Shown piece after piece: positions 7,401 through 15,450 of a DNA stretch of 18,371 nt. How positions within the stretch are numbered: the stretch's first letter is position 1; each line of letters opens with the position of its first letter. A model generated the notes under the pieces. It worked only from the letters and a program-made list of their open reading frames with translations. It did no database searches and was not told where the DNA came from. The translations under genes were made by a program, and so were the position numbers. Location: contig CAZWYU010000016.1 of the NCBI GenBank assembly GCA_964638595.1, forward strand, positions 1 through 18,371. Direction: 5' to 3'. This stretch comes from CAZWQR01 sp964638595 (GTDB lineage Bacteria; Patescibacteriota; Minisyncoccia; Minisyncoccales; PEYH01).

Positions 7401-7667
7401 CAACAGCCCTTGGGCGGTAGAGCCCAATTTGGCGGACAGCGTTTTGGTGAAATGGAAGTTTGGGCTTTGGAAGGATATGGGGCGGCTCATACGCTTCAAG
7501 AAATGCTGACTACAAAATCAGACGATGTAGCTGGACGAGCAGCGGCTTACCAGTCTATCCTTAAAAAGAAAAAAATTCCAAGTCCTAATATTGCAGCTTC
7601 TTTTTCTTTGCTTTTGAATGAGCTGAAAGCTCTAGGTTTGAATATAGAACTAAAACAAACAAATTAA
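4458..7667 (+). CDS. rpoB: RNA polymerase beta subunit
   Basis: A 1069-residue beta subunit of the RNA polymerase core, shorter than the 1342 residues of E. coli because the lineage-specific insertions are absent. Landmarks in order: GDFPLMTERGTFIINGVERV (~107-126), the rifampicin-site region SSSQLSQFMD through GLTRKRAGLQVRDV (~390-428), ETPEGPNVGL, GSNMQRQSVPL, GRHGNKGIV (~848-856), and the C-terminal GGRAQFGGQRFGEMEVWALE clamp region (~984-1003) ending with the TKSDDVAGR segment. All regions around the active centre appear intact. In the rifampicin pocket, E. coli S531 and L533 correspond to T414 and G416, while D516 and H526 equivalents are kept. ATG 4458 gives the expected N-terminus and has no Shine-Dalgarno site. 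rpoC follows after 182 bp of repeats. No rplJ or rplL lies upstream. Confidence 0.98.
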   Translation: MLKKDFSKSKIRLALPYLLDIQKESWQEFWKRDFKELLEEVSPIRDYTEKWLELYFLDYKLGEPNYESEFEAKRNEDSFAAPIHLVAKLKNLKTKEESIQDVFFGDFPLMTERGTFIINGVERVVISQLLRSPGAFFTMRKIRGGKYFGARMIPSRGSWLEIETDPSNFIGVKIDRRRRVAATTLLRAFGVATDKEIREIFSDLVMGENDYIEETLKKDSTNNQAEALVEIYKRLRPGDLASPDTAKELIDNMFFNFERYDLSKVGRWKTLQRLPELTDKKNRQYGKIEEHRDEITVEDRVLRVEDIIAILREIIRLNITPGSKPDEIDHLGNRRVRTISELINDRLRIALMRVERICRDKMSTLDSADLMPNNIINPRPFMAGLKRFFSSSQLSQFMDNENILAELEHKRRLTAGGPGGLTRKRAGLQVRDVQPSHYGRICPIETPEGPNVGLVGHLASYARINPYGFIETPYFKVKNGKVTNKIEYLNAFEEEKYNIANAGIETDSKGYIKAKKIEARAKSKPQMIKKGDIDYVDVAPEQFISVATSLIPFLQNDDANRALMGSNMQRQSVPLIRPEAPLVSTGVEEQVVRDSGKAVIAREAGKVIYADAREIIVKTKNSKLKNNERIYKLRNYDATNQYTYFHHKPAVKEGDMVDKGDILADPTASDKGRLALGQNLFVAFLPWRGHNYEDAIIISEELLAKDYLTSVHIETFSCDVRETKLGPEVTTSDIPNVSEEKLKDLDAEGIVRIGAEAGPNDILVGKISPKGETGLTAEERLLWAIFGEKAKNVKDTSLLMEHGKRGRVIRVKEFSREAGHKLRPGVIKRYQIEVAQIRKVTVGDKIAGRHGNKGIVAKILPREEMPFMEDGIPVDVVLNPLGVVSRMNLGQVLETHLGWAAKKLNYRAITPSLSGAKEKDIEQELEKANLPSKGKVKLYDGQTGQAFSQKITVGYMYVMRLIHMVEDKIHMRSIGPYSLITQQPLGGRAQFGGQRFGEMEVWALEGYGAAHTLQEMLTTKSDDVAGRAAAYQSILKKKKIPSPNIAASFSLLLNELKALGLNIELKQTN

Positions 7668-7674
7668 TTTTCAA

Positions 7675-7830
<156 letters not shown>

Positions 7831-7849
7831 TAATTAAAGATTTTGAATC

Positions 7850-10800
7850 ATGAAAGTAGAAGATATAAAATCTATAAAAATCAAAGTAGCTTCGCCTGAA
7901 GAAATTCTTGCTTGGAGCCATGGCGAAGTTACTAAACCAGAGACCATTAATTATCGCACGCAAAGGCCAGAAAAAGACGGTCTATTTTGCGAGCGGATTT
8001 TTGGCCCAGAAAAGGATTATCAGTGTTATTGTGGAAAATATCGTGGAATTAGGTATAAAGGAATAGTTTGCGACCGTTGCGGGGTTGAAGTTACCAAATC
8101 TTCAGTTAGGAGAGAAAGAATGGGCCATATAAAATTAGCTACTCCCTGTTCTCATATTTGGTTTTTAAGGGGAGTGCCTTCTATGGTTGGAACACTTGTA
8201 GATTTATCTTCTCAACAACTGGAAAGAATTGTCTACTTTGCTTCATATATTATTACTAAAGTAGATGAAAAGGAAAAAAAGAATACCATAATTGAAATAG
8301 AAGCTGAATTTAAAGAAAAATCCAAGTCATTAAAATCTAATTATAAGACGGAAGCCAATAAATCAGCTAAAGCTCAAGAAAACGAGATAGAAAAACAATT
8401 GAAGGTATTAAAAAAAGCCAGAGATAAAGCTAAAAAAGAAATAGGCGAAATTTTGCCATTAAAGGCTTTGTCAGAGGTTGAGTATATTAATCTTTCTTCT
8501 AAATATGGTTCAATTTTTGAAGCTGACACAGGAGCCCAAGCTTTGAGAAATATCTTGCAGGAATTTAATCTTCCACAAAAAATTAAAGAATTTGAAGAAG
8601 AAGCAAAAAATGCTCCGGCCAATAAAAGAAAAAAAGTTTTGCGAGCGAAAGAACTTTTGAAAAAAATGGAAGAAGAAAAGATAAGGCCGGAATGGCTATT
8701 CCTGACGGTTTTACCGGTATTGCCTCCGGCTTTGCGCCCTATGGTTCAACTGGACGGCGGTCGCTATGCTTCTTCTGATTTAAATGATTTATATCGTCGA
8801 ATTATTAATAGAAATAATCGCTTAAAACATCTTTTAGAGATTAATGCCCCAGAAGTCATATTAAGAAATGAAAAAAGAATGTTGCAAGAAGCGGTAGATG
8901 CTTTAATTGATAATAGCTCTAGAAGTGGACACACAACCATTGCTTCTACTGGTCAGGCAAGATTGTTAAAATCATTAGCCGATATGCTAAAGGGCAAGCA
9001 AGGACGATTTCGCCAGAATCTTTTAGGAAAAAGAGTTGATTATTCCGGTCGCTCTGTCATTGTTGGAGATCCTGACCTTAAATTTAGCGAATGCGGTTTG
9101 CCCAAAAAAATGGCTTTGGAGCTTTTCAAACCTTTTGTGAGCGCCGAGCTTTTGGAAAAAGAGATTGTTTATAATGTTAAGCAAGCCTCTAATCTAATTG
9201 AAAGAGGAGAAGAAGAGGTCTGGGAAGCGCTAGAAGAAATTATTCAGGATAAGGTAGTTATGCTCAATAGAGCGCCAACTCTTCATCGCTTAGGAATCCA
9301 AGCTTTTAAACCTAGGTTGGTTGAAGGCGAAGCCATTAGAATTCATCCTTTAATTTGTGAAGCTTTTAATGCTGATTTTGACGGTGACCAAATGGCAGTA
9401 TATGTTCCTCTATCAAGGGAAGCTCAACAAGAAACCAAAGAAAGAATTCTTTCTGAACACAATCTCTTGAAGCCAGCTACTGGTATGCCGGTAGTTAGCC
9501 CGAGGCAAGATATGGTTCTGGGCTGTTATTGGTTAACCAATATAAGAGAAGGGGTTAAGGGAGAGGGAAAAATTTTTGCTAGCGGGGAAGAAGCTCGTTT
9601 AGCATATGAAGCTGGGTTTTTGGATATTAGGGCAAAAATTAAAGTGTTAGTTAATGATAAATTATTAGAGACTAGCTTAGGTAGAATAATTTTTAATGAT
9701 GTGTTGCCTGATTCTTTTCCTTTTCAGAACGAGAATATGAATTCTAGAAGAATCAAAAGCATTATTAGAGATGTTATACAAAATTTTGATGAACATATAG
9801 CAGTTGAAACTTTGGACAAAGTCAAAAAAGTTGGCTTTGAATATGCCACTTTCTCTGGTTTAAGTTGGGGCATGGAAGACTTGGTGGTGCCCAAGGAGAA
9901 AGAGAAATTATTAGAAAAAGCCGAAAAAGAGATTAGAAAAATTGAGGATTATTTTCAGAAAGGTTTATTAACCGAGGAAGAAAGAAAGGCTCAAGTGATA
10001 GAAGTTTGGCAGAAAGTAAAAGCAGAAATTCAAAGATTAGTTCCTCAATCTCTGTCTAGAGATGGGATAGTTTTTACTTCTATTGACGCCGGAGCAAGAG
10101 GTAGCTGGTCTCAACCGGTTCAAATGTCTGGTATGAAAGGATTGGTAATTAACCCGTCGGGCGAGATTATGGAGTTTCCGGCTAAGAGCTCTTTTAAAGA
10201 GGGTTTTGATGTTTTAGAATATTTTATTTCCACCCATGGTGCCAGAAAAGGAACAGCCGATACGGCCCTGCGAACTTCTACAGCCGGTTATCTGACCAGA
10301 AGATTGATTGATGTTGCTCATGATTATTATGTTACAGAAGAGGATTGCAAAGATACAGAAGGCATTGAAGTTAGAAGGGACGATGCTCAGCTTGTGGGGC
10401 AGGATTTTATTTTTAAAATTGTTGGACGTTATGTTTTGGAAGATGTTAAAGACGGAAATAAAATATTAGTGAAGAAGGATGAAATCATTGATTGGCAGAT
10501 AGCCAAAGAAATAGCTGATAATGAAAAAATACAGAAAATTAAAGTTCGTTCTCCCTTAACCTGCAAAGCCAAAGATGGTGTTTGTCAAAAATGTTATGGT
10601 TGGGATTTGGGCAATAACAAATTGGTTAGATTTGGCGAGGCGATTGGCATAGTAGCTGCTCAAGCAATAGGAGAACCGGGAACTCAATTAACATTAAGAA
10701 CATTTCATACTGGTGGCGTAGCTTCGGGTGGTGATATAACCCAAGGATTGCCAAGAGTAGAAGAAATTTTTGAAAAAAGAAAACCCAAAGGAGAAGCTTT

Positions 10801-11440
10801 AATAGCTAAACAAGAGGGTAAAATAATGGATATCAGTGATAGCGAATTGAAAATTGAAAGTCCTTCTAAAATAAAAAAAGGCAAAAAAGAAATAATTGTT
10901 TATTCCTTGCCTCAAAACCGTATTCTTTTAGTAAAAAAAGGAGATGAGGTAAAAGCTGGCCAACAGATCTGCGAAGGGCATATTGACCCCGGAAAACTTT
11001 TTAGAATTATTGGTAAAGAAGAAACATCTAGATATTTAGTTAATGAGGTTCAAAAGATTTATGCCTCTCAAGGAGTAGATATTCACGATAAACATATTGA
11101 ATCTATTGTTAAGCAAATGTTTTCTAGAGTTAGGATTAAAAGTAAGGGCGATAGTGATTTTAATGTTGGAGAAATAGTGGAGCGGATGGCGGTAGAAAAA
11201 GAGAATGAACGTCTGAAAAAAGCAAAAAAACAGTTGATTATATTTCAAAATTTGCTTCTGGGTATTTCTAAAGTGGCTTTAACTACCCAAAGCTTTTTGT
11301 CTGCCGCCTCGTTTGAAGAAACTTCTAGAGTGCTTATCAAGGCTTCAGTTACGGGCAAAGAAGACAAACTCAAGGGTTTAAAAGAAAATGTAATTATTGG
11401 CAAGTTGATTCCAGTAGGTAGCGGGTACAAGAAAAAATAG
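7850..11440 (+). CDS. rpoC: RNA polymerase beta' subunit
   Basis: A 1196-residue beta' subunit carrying the catalytic Mg site of RNA polymerase. The N-terminal zinc ribbon is present with C59, C61, C74 and C77. The catalytic NADFDGDQMAV motif has D509, D511 and D513. The second zinc site uses a Cys in the EEDCKDTEG segment plus the three of LTCKAKDGVCQKC. The trigger-loop region MSGMKGLVINPSGE through HGARKGTADTALRTSTAGYL is intact. A Lys/Glu-rich coiled-coil-like stretch (~residues 138-205) enlarges the clamp between YIITKVDEK and the conserved LSEVEYINLSSKYG segment. The large SI3 insert of E. coli is absent. It is probably co-transcribed with rpoB despite the repeat-filled spacer. ftsK starts 23 bp after its TAG stop. 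Confidence 0.98.
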   Translation: MKVEDIKSIKIKVASPEEILAWSHGEVTKPETINYRTQRPEKDGLFCERIFGPEKDYQCYCGKYRGIRYKGIVCDRCGVEVTKSSVRRERMGHIKLATPCSHIWFLRGVPSMVGTLVDLSSQQLERIVYFASYIITKVDEKEKKNTIIEIEAEFKEKSKSLKSNYKTEANKSAKAQENEIEKQLKVLKKARDKAKKEIGEILPLKALSEVEYINLSSKYGSIFEADTGAQALRNILQEFNLPQKIKEFEEEAKNAPANKRKKVLRAKELLKKMEEEKIRPEWLFLTVLPVLPPALRPMVQLDGGRYASSDLNDLYRRIINRNNRLKHLLEINAPEVILRNEKRMLQEAVDALIDNSSRSGHTTIASTGQARLLKSLADMLKGKQGRFRQNLLGKRVDYSGRSVIVGDPDLKFSECGLPKKMALELFKPFVSAELLEKEIVYNVKQASNLIERGEEEVWEALEEIIQDKVVMLNRAPTLHRLGIQAFKPRLVEGEAIRIHPLICEAFNADFDGDQMAVYVPLSREAQQETKERILSEHNLLKPATGMPVVSPRQDMVLGCYWLTNIREGVKGEGKIFASGEEARLAYEAGFLDIRAKIKVLVNDKLLETSLGRIIFNDVLPDSFPFQNENMNSRRIKSIIRDVIQNFDEHIAVETLDKVKKVGFEYATFSGLSWGMEDLVVPKEKEKLLEKAEKEIRKIEDYFQKGLLTEEERKAQVIEVWQKVKAEIQRLVPQSLSRDGIVFTSIDAGARGSWSQPVQMSGMKGLVINPSGEIMEFPAKSSFKEGFDVLEYFISTHGARKGTADTALRTSTAGYLTRRLIDVAHDYYVTEEDCKDTEGIEVRRDDAQLVGQDFIFKIVGRYVLEDVKDGNKILVKKDEIIDWQIAKEIADNEKIQKIKVRSPLTCKAKDGVCQKCYGWDLGNNKLVRFGEAIGIVAAQAIGEPGTQLTLRTFHTGGVASGGDITQGLPRVEEIFEKRKPKGEALIAKQEGKIMDISDSELKIESPSKIKKGKKEIIVYSLPQNRILLVKKGDEVKAGQQICEGHIDPGKLFRIIGKEETSRYLVNEVQKIYASQGVDIHDKHIESIVKQMFSRVRIKSKGDSDFNVGEIVERMAVEKENERLKKAKKQLIIFQNLLLGISKVALTTQSFLSAASFEETSRVLIKASVTGKEDKLKGLKENVIIGKLIPVGSGYKKK

Positions 11441-11448
11441 TCTAATTT

Positions 11449-11457
11449 TGGTATAAT
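11449..11457 (+). promoter_or_regulatory. Extended -10 promoter giving leaderless ftsK mRNA
   Basis: TGG-TATAAT (TG 11449-11450, TATAAT 11452-11457) is an extended -10 element. It ends 6 nt before ATG 11464, so transcription would begin on the A of the start codon. No -35 match is seen at 17-18 bp, as is common for extended -10 promoters. It lies in the 23-bp rpoC-ftsK gap. Confidence 0.5.
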
Positions 11458-11463
11458 AGAAAT

Positions 11464-13695
11464 ATGGTAAAAAAAAGGAGGAAAAAAAAGAAAAAACCCT
11501 CTCTTTTTTCCCGGATTTTTTCTTCACAAGGAAAAAGAAATTTGATTCCAGAATCAATCAAACCTTGGGTTTTTGGTTCTTTGATGCTGGCATTGACCTT
11601 GTTTGTTTTGCTTTCTTTTTTCAATTTAAGCGGAACTAGTGGCAAATTCTTTATTAAAATATTTAATTTTCTTTTAGGCAAAGCAAATCTTGTTTTGCCT
11701 TTAGTTTTTTTGTTGGGAGGACTATCGTTTTTTAGCAGGAAAGATAAAAACAGAGCTTCAATCAATTTAGCTATGTCCCTTTTGCTTATAGGAACAAGTG
11801 GCTTCCTTGCTGTTTTTGATTTAAACAGGACATCCGGACTTTCTTTTGATTTTTTTTATTCGGGCTTAGGTGGCTGGCTCGGAAATCTTGTGGCTTGGCT
11901 ACCAATGAAAATATTTGCATTCTGGGTTTCTTTACTTGTCTTTTCGCTTTTAATAGTTATTAGTCTTTTAATATTTTGGTATTATCTTAGACCGGAAAGA
12001 AGTGAGTATGAAGAAGAAGAGGAAGAGAAAGAAAAAGAAACTAAGATACAAAAAGAAGATTTTATTCATAAAGTTTTTCAACCTAAATTTACTGTTAGTC
12101 GAGTAGAAAATAAAGTTGAAGAGAAAAAAGAGGAAGAAAAGGAAATAAAACCAAAGACTCAAGTTCCTCAATTGAAGAATAAAAGTGTCCAAGAAAAAAC
12201 TTTAATTTCTACGGATTGGAATTTGCCACCTCTTCAGCTTTTAGCCCAAGACAAAGGTAGCCCAGAAGCCGGCGATGTAAAAAGCAATTCAGAGATTATT
12301 AAAAGAACTTTTGATAATTTTGATATTTCTGTAAGTATGGCAGATATAAATATTGGGCCTACTGTTACTCAATATACACTAAAACCGGCGGAAGGAGTGA
12401 AACTTTCTAAAATTACAGCTTTAAACAATAATTTAGCATTAGCTTTAGCTGCTCATCCTTTAAGAATAGAAGCGCCGATTCCAGGCAAGTCTTTAGTTGG
12501 AATTGAGGTGCCAAACAAAAGCCGAACAATGGTTCGCTTAAGAGACTTATTTTCGGACCCTGGCTTTACAGAGTCTGAATCACGCCTGCTGTTTAGCGTA
12601 GGCAGAGATGTTTTGGGCGAATCTTTTTATACAGATTTAGCTAGAATGCCTCATCTTTTAGTAGCCGGAGCTACCGGTGCGGGTAAAACCATAACCCTAA
12701 ACAGCATAATGTTAAGTTTGCTTTTTCGTAATTCACCAAGGCAATTAAGATTCGTCTTGGTAGACCCCAAAAGAGTTGAATTTACTGATTATAATAGCAT
12801 GCCCCATCTTTTGTGTCCGGTTATTTATGATGTTTCCAAAACCCTAATTGTTTTAAGGTGGCTAATTAACGAGATGGAAGGGCGTTTTGAAATACTTTCT
12901 AAACTTGGAGCCAGAAATATTGAAGAATATAATGAACTGCTTAAAAAGAACAAAGAACCGTCTGATGATAAAGAAATAATGCCTTATATTGTTTTGATAG
13001 TTGACGAGCTAGCTGACTTAATGGCTAGTAAAGGTAGAGATATTGAAGCTGGGGTAGTAAAATTGGCCCAAAAAGCTAGAGCGGTTGGCATCCATTTAAT
13101 TTTAGCTACTCAACGTCCTTCAGTTGAAGTTATCACCGGCTTGATAAAAGCCAATATTACCTCTAGAATTGCTTTACAAGTAGCGTCTCAAGTGGATTCC
13201 CGAACGATTTTAGATACTACTGGAGCCGAAAAGCTTTTAGGAAGAGGAGACTTACTTTTTGTCTCTGCTCAAATTTCTAAACCAAAAAGAATACAAGGCT
13301 CATATGTTTCTAGCGAAGAAATCAGAAATGTAGTTAAATTTATTGAGAAAAATAATAGAATAGAAAAATTTGGAGAAGAGGATTCTTTGAAAGCAAATAT
13401 TGAAGCTGAATTTGAACAAGCCGAAAGAATTGGCGGTTCAATAATTGACGGCACAGAACCTCTTGATCCTCTATATGAAGAAGCTAAAGAATTAGTTATT
13501 GAAGTAGGAAGGGCCTCGGCTTCTTTTTTACAAAGAAAATTAAGAATTGGTTATGCTAGAGCGGCTAGGATTCTTGATCGCTTAGAAGACAGGGGAGTAA
13601 TCGGTCCAGCAGAGGGTGCAAAACCAAGAGAGGTTTTGAAAACTATAGAACAGGCAATTGAAGATGAAGACAACTACAATGAAGAAGATTTGTGA
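11464..13695 (+). CDS. ftsK: DNA translocase FtsK/SpoIIIE
   Basis: A 743-residue septal DNA pump that moves chromosome ends during division. The N-terminus is very basic (KKRRKKKKK, residues 3-11) and is followed by four membrane segments (~34-54, ~74-90, ~99-118, ~150-174). A charged linker (~178-250) starts with a run of Glu. The motor has Walker A GATGAGKT (402-409), Walker B ending IVDELADLM (512-520, D514/E515) and the conserved LILATQRPSVEVITG (545-559) and SRIALQVASQVDSRTILD segments. The C-terminal gamma winged-helix domain (669-730, with ASASFLQRKLRIGYARAARI) is the DNA-orientation reader. The linker is short compared with E. coli and similar to compact SpoIIIE-type proteins. The start is fixed by the promoter spacing; there is no upstream Shine-Dalgarno site. 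Confidence 0.96.
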   Translation: MVKKRRKKKKKPSLFSRIFSSQGKRNLIPESIKPWVFGSLMLALTLFVLLSFFNLSGTSGKFFIKIFNFLLGKANLVLPLVFLLGGLSFFSRKDKNRASINLAMSLLLIGTSGFLAVFDLNRTSGLSFDFFYSGLGGWLGNLVAWLPMKIFAFWVSLLVFSLLIVISLLIFWYYLRPERSEYEEEEEEKEKETKIQKEDFIHKVFQPKFTVSRVENKVEEKKEEEKEIKPKTQVPQLKNKSVQEKTLISTDWNLPPLQLLAQDKGSPEAGDVKSNSEIIKRTFDNFDISVSMADINIGPTVTQYTLKPAEGVKLSKITALNNNLALALAAHPLRIEAPIPGKSLVGIEVPNKSRTMVRLRDLFSDPGFTESESRLLFSVGRDVLGESFYTDLARMPHLLVAGATGAGKTITLNSIMLSLLFRNSPRQLRFVLVDPKRVEFTDYNSMPHLLCPVIYDVSKTLIVLRWLINEMEGRFEILSKLGARNIEEYNELLKKNKEPSDDKEIMPYIVLIVDELADLMASKGRDIEAGVVKLAQKARAVGIHLILATQRPSVEVITGLIKANITSRIALQVASQVDSRTILDTTGAEKLLGRGDLLFVSAQISKPKRIQGSYVSSEEIRNVVKFIEKNNRIEKFGEEDSLKANIEAEFEQAERIGGSIIDGTEPLDPLYEEAKELVIEVGRASASFLQRKLRIGYARAARILDRLEDRGVIGPAEGAKPREVLKTIEQAIEDEDNYNEEDL

Positions 13696-13995
13696 TATAA
13701 TATAGTAATAAATATATATAGTGTATAAAGCAACTGGTAACTGGTAATAAGTAACTAGTGAAAGATAATTTGATGATTTGATAATTAGCGATTTGAAAAA
13801 AATTAATAAATTATCAATTTTTCCGCCCAAGGCGGACCATCCTCGGGATGGCAATTACTAATTATCAATCAATTATCAAATATTCAATTTTCAAACACAT
13901 AAACCACATTTCTTGTATATTTATGTTTGTAAGTTGTTATATTGAAGCTTGTTTAAAAATTAAAAATTGATTAGAAATTAGAAATATAGAATTTT
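13696..13995 (+). repeat. Repeat-filled gap after ftsK, with TCCGCC/GGCGGA palindrome
   Basis: No gene is seen. The gap opens with an extended -10-like TGA-TATAAT that overlaps the ftsK stop (13693-13701) and has no -35. AACTGGT-type heptamers follow (four units, 13732-13759), then TTTGATRA octamers (about 13770-13797). Next is a double palindrome: TCCGCC (13822-13827) with GGCGGA (13831-13836), then CCATCC (13837-13842) with GGATGG (13846-13851). That element is the inverted counterpart of 427-447. The remaining 140 bp are plain AT-rich DNA. Confidence 0.7.
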
Positions 13996-13996
13996 C

Positions 13997-14162
13997 TTGG
14001 GGGAGGAAGGAAGGAATAAAAACCCCCTCCTATATCCTCCCCCTTAGAAAGGGGGAGGAAAAGAATATATATAATCCTCCCTTTTAGAAAGGGGGAGGAG
14101 AAGAAAACAACAACACATCATCCTCCCCCTCAAAGAGGGGGAGGAAGGAGGAGGGGGAGGAG
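13997..14162 (+). repeat. Array of CCTCCCCC/GGGGGAGG hairpins upstream of recA
   Basis: The array starts with a half copy, GGGGGAGGAAGGAAGG (from 13999). Three hairpins follow: CCTCCCCCT/AGGGGGAGG (14036-14058, with the C-rich tract at 14032-14039), CCTCCCTTTT/AAAGGGGGAGG (14076-14098), and CCTCCCCCTC/GAGGGGGAGG (14122-14144, 10-bp stem, 3-nt loop). It ends in a 31-nt pure purine run (14132-14162). The array ends 82 bp before the recA ATG. Confidence 0.8.
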
Positions 14163-14244
14163 TATAAACAGAGCTCAAACATAAATGTATATTGCCTAGG
14201 CTTCTGTCTAATAGTAATAGTGAATATAAAAATTTATATAATAT

Positions 14245-15249
14245 ATGGTAAAAAAAGATAGAAAAATTGAACATAAGGATCTAAAAGAAACTTTAGAAGA
14301 TATAAAAAAAGAGTTTGGGGAAGGTTCTATTATGCGCCTAAAAGAGGTGGAAGCAGTGCATGTTGATGCTATTTCTACTGGTTCTCTTTTTTTAGACCAA
14401 GCTTTGGGTATTAACGGCTTGCCCAGAGGCCGAGTAATTGAGGTTTTTGGACCAGAGAGCGCAGGTAAAAGCACGTTGGCTCTTCATTGTGCAGCCGAAG
14501 CTCAAAAAAGAGGAGGAGTTGCGGCATTTATTGATGCAGAACACGCCCTAGACCCACAATATGCTGAAAAAATTGGAGTTTGTATAGATGAATTATTAAT
14601 ATCGCAACCAGATTCTGGTGAACAGGCTCTTCAAATTGTAGAACATTTAGTTCGCTCTAATCAAGTAGACATTATTATAGTTGATTCGGTGGCCGCTCTA
14701 ACCCCAAGAAGAGAAATAGCTGGAGAAATGGGAGACCAGCAAATTGGACTTCAGGCGAGATTAATGAGCCAAGGGTTGAGGAAATTATCGGGCATTACTT
14801 CAAAATCAAAAACTATAGTTTTGTTTTTAAACCAAACCAGAATGAAAATAGGAATTCCTTTTGGTAATCCAGAGACCACGCCCGGTGGATTAGCCCTTAA
14901 ATTTTATGCTTCAGTAAGGATTCGTTTAGCAAGGAGAGCTCAAATCAAGCAGGGAGACGATATTGTTGGTTCCAGAATCAAAGCTAAAATTGTTAAAAAC
15001 AAGGTAGCTGCTCCTTTTAAAACAGCAGAGTTTGATATTTATTATAATGAAGGAATTTCTCAAATAGCTGATATTATAAACGCTGGATTAACTAGTGGAC
15101 TTATTAAAAAAAGCGGTAGCTGGTTTAATTTTAACAATCAAAAATTAGGACAAGGAATGCCTCAAGCAAAAGAATTTTTGAAACAAAATACTAAGATGGC
15201 TGAAGAAATAAAAAAACAAGCTTTAGAAGAAATAAGAAATAAGAATTAA
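14245..15249 (+). CDS. recA: Recombinase RecA
   Basis: A 334-residue RecA, the ATPase that forms filaments on single-stranded DNA for strand exchange and repair. Walker A is GPESAGKST (69-77) and Walker B IIIVDSVAAL (143-152). The catalytic Glu region FIDAEHALDP (95-104), loop L1 (REIAGEMGDQQIGLQARL) and loop L2 (FLNQTRMKIGIPFGNPETTPGG region, 194-215) are complete. The C-terminal domain is present, but the acidic tail of E. coli RecA is replaced by a short Lys/Glu helix ending RNKN. ATG 14245 gives the usual N-terminal helix. A TATAAT lies only 2 nt upstream, too near to serve this start, and no secure promoter could be assigned. No LexA-type operator was recognised. The gene stands alone between a hairpin array and a terminator. 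Confidence 0.98.
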   Translation: MVKKDRKIEHKDLKETLEDIKKEFGEGSIMRLKEVEAVHVDAISTGSLFLDQALGINGLPRGRVIEVFGPESAGKSTLALHCAAEAQKRGGVAAFIDAEHALDPQYAEKIGVCIDELLISQPDSGEQALQIVEHLVRSNQVDIIIVDSVAALTPRREIAGEMGDQQIGLQARLMSQGLRKLSGITSKSKTIVLFLNQTRMKIGIPFGNPETTPGGLALKFYASVRIRLARRAQIKQGDDIVGSRIKAKIVKNKVAAPFKTAEFDIYYNEGISQIADIINAGLTSGLIKKSGSWFNFNNQKLGQGMPQAKEFLKQNTKMAEEIKKQALEEIRNKN

Positions 15250-15277
15250 AAAAATGTGTTTGGTTTGACCAAACACA
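15248..15277 (-). terminator. Intrinsic terminator of the rpsF-ssb-rpsR transcript
   Basis: A 10-bp perfect stem, TGTGTTTGGT (15255-15264) with ACCAAACACA (15268-15277) and a 3-nt loop. On the - strand it is followed by seven Ts (A-run 15248-15254 on +). The T-tract overlaps the recA stop codon (15247-15249). There is no T-run on the + side, so it works for - transcripts only. Confidence 0.7.
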
Positions 15278-15375
15278 AAAGATGAGCGCGAACCCATCTT
15301 AATCTAATTATCTCACAGGACCAACTATTTTAAAGGATTAATTATCTTACAATTTTATTTCTATTCTTATTTGAC

Positions 15376-15403
15376 AAAAGTTATGCGATTGCATAACTTT
15401 TTT
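15376..15403. terminator. Bidirectional intrinsic terminator between recA and rpsR
   Basis: An 11-bp stem, AAAAGTTATGC (15376-15386) with GCATAACTTTT (15391-15401) and a GATT loop. It ends in six Ts on + (15398-15403) and TTTT on -. It sits between convergent genes and can end recA transcripts from the left and rpsR transcripts from the right. Confidence 0.8.
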
Positions 15404-15450
15404 CATAGGTATTTATCTATTTTTTTTAGAGTTTTTGCTATTTTTTATGT

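Noticed and set aside
13997..14162. FtsK-orienting sequences (KOPS-like GGGNAGGG)
   Set aside because: The G-rich words lie in inverted repeats, so both strands carry them nearly equally. They give no polarity and match the consensus only partly.
13696..14244. tRNA or other structured RNA gene in the long ftsK-recA gap
   Set aside because: No cloverleaf, CCA end or T-arm motif was found; the structure present is explained by repeats and palindromes.
15371..15376. TTGACA as a -35 promoter box
   Set aside because: It runs straight into the stem of the bidirectional terminator, and no gene reads + for more than 1 kb downstream.
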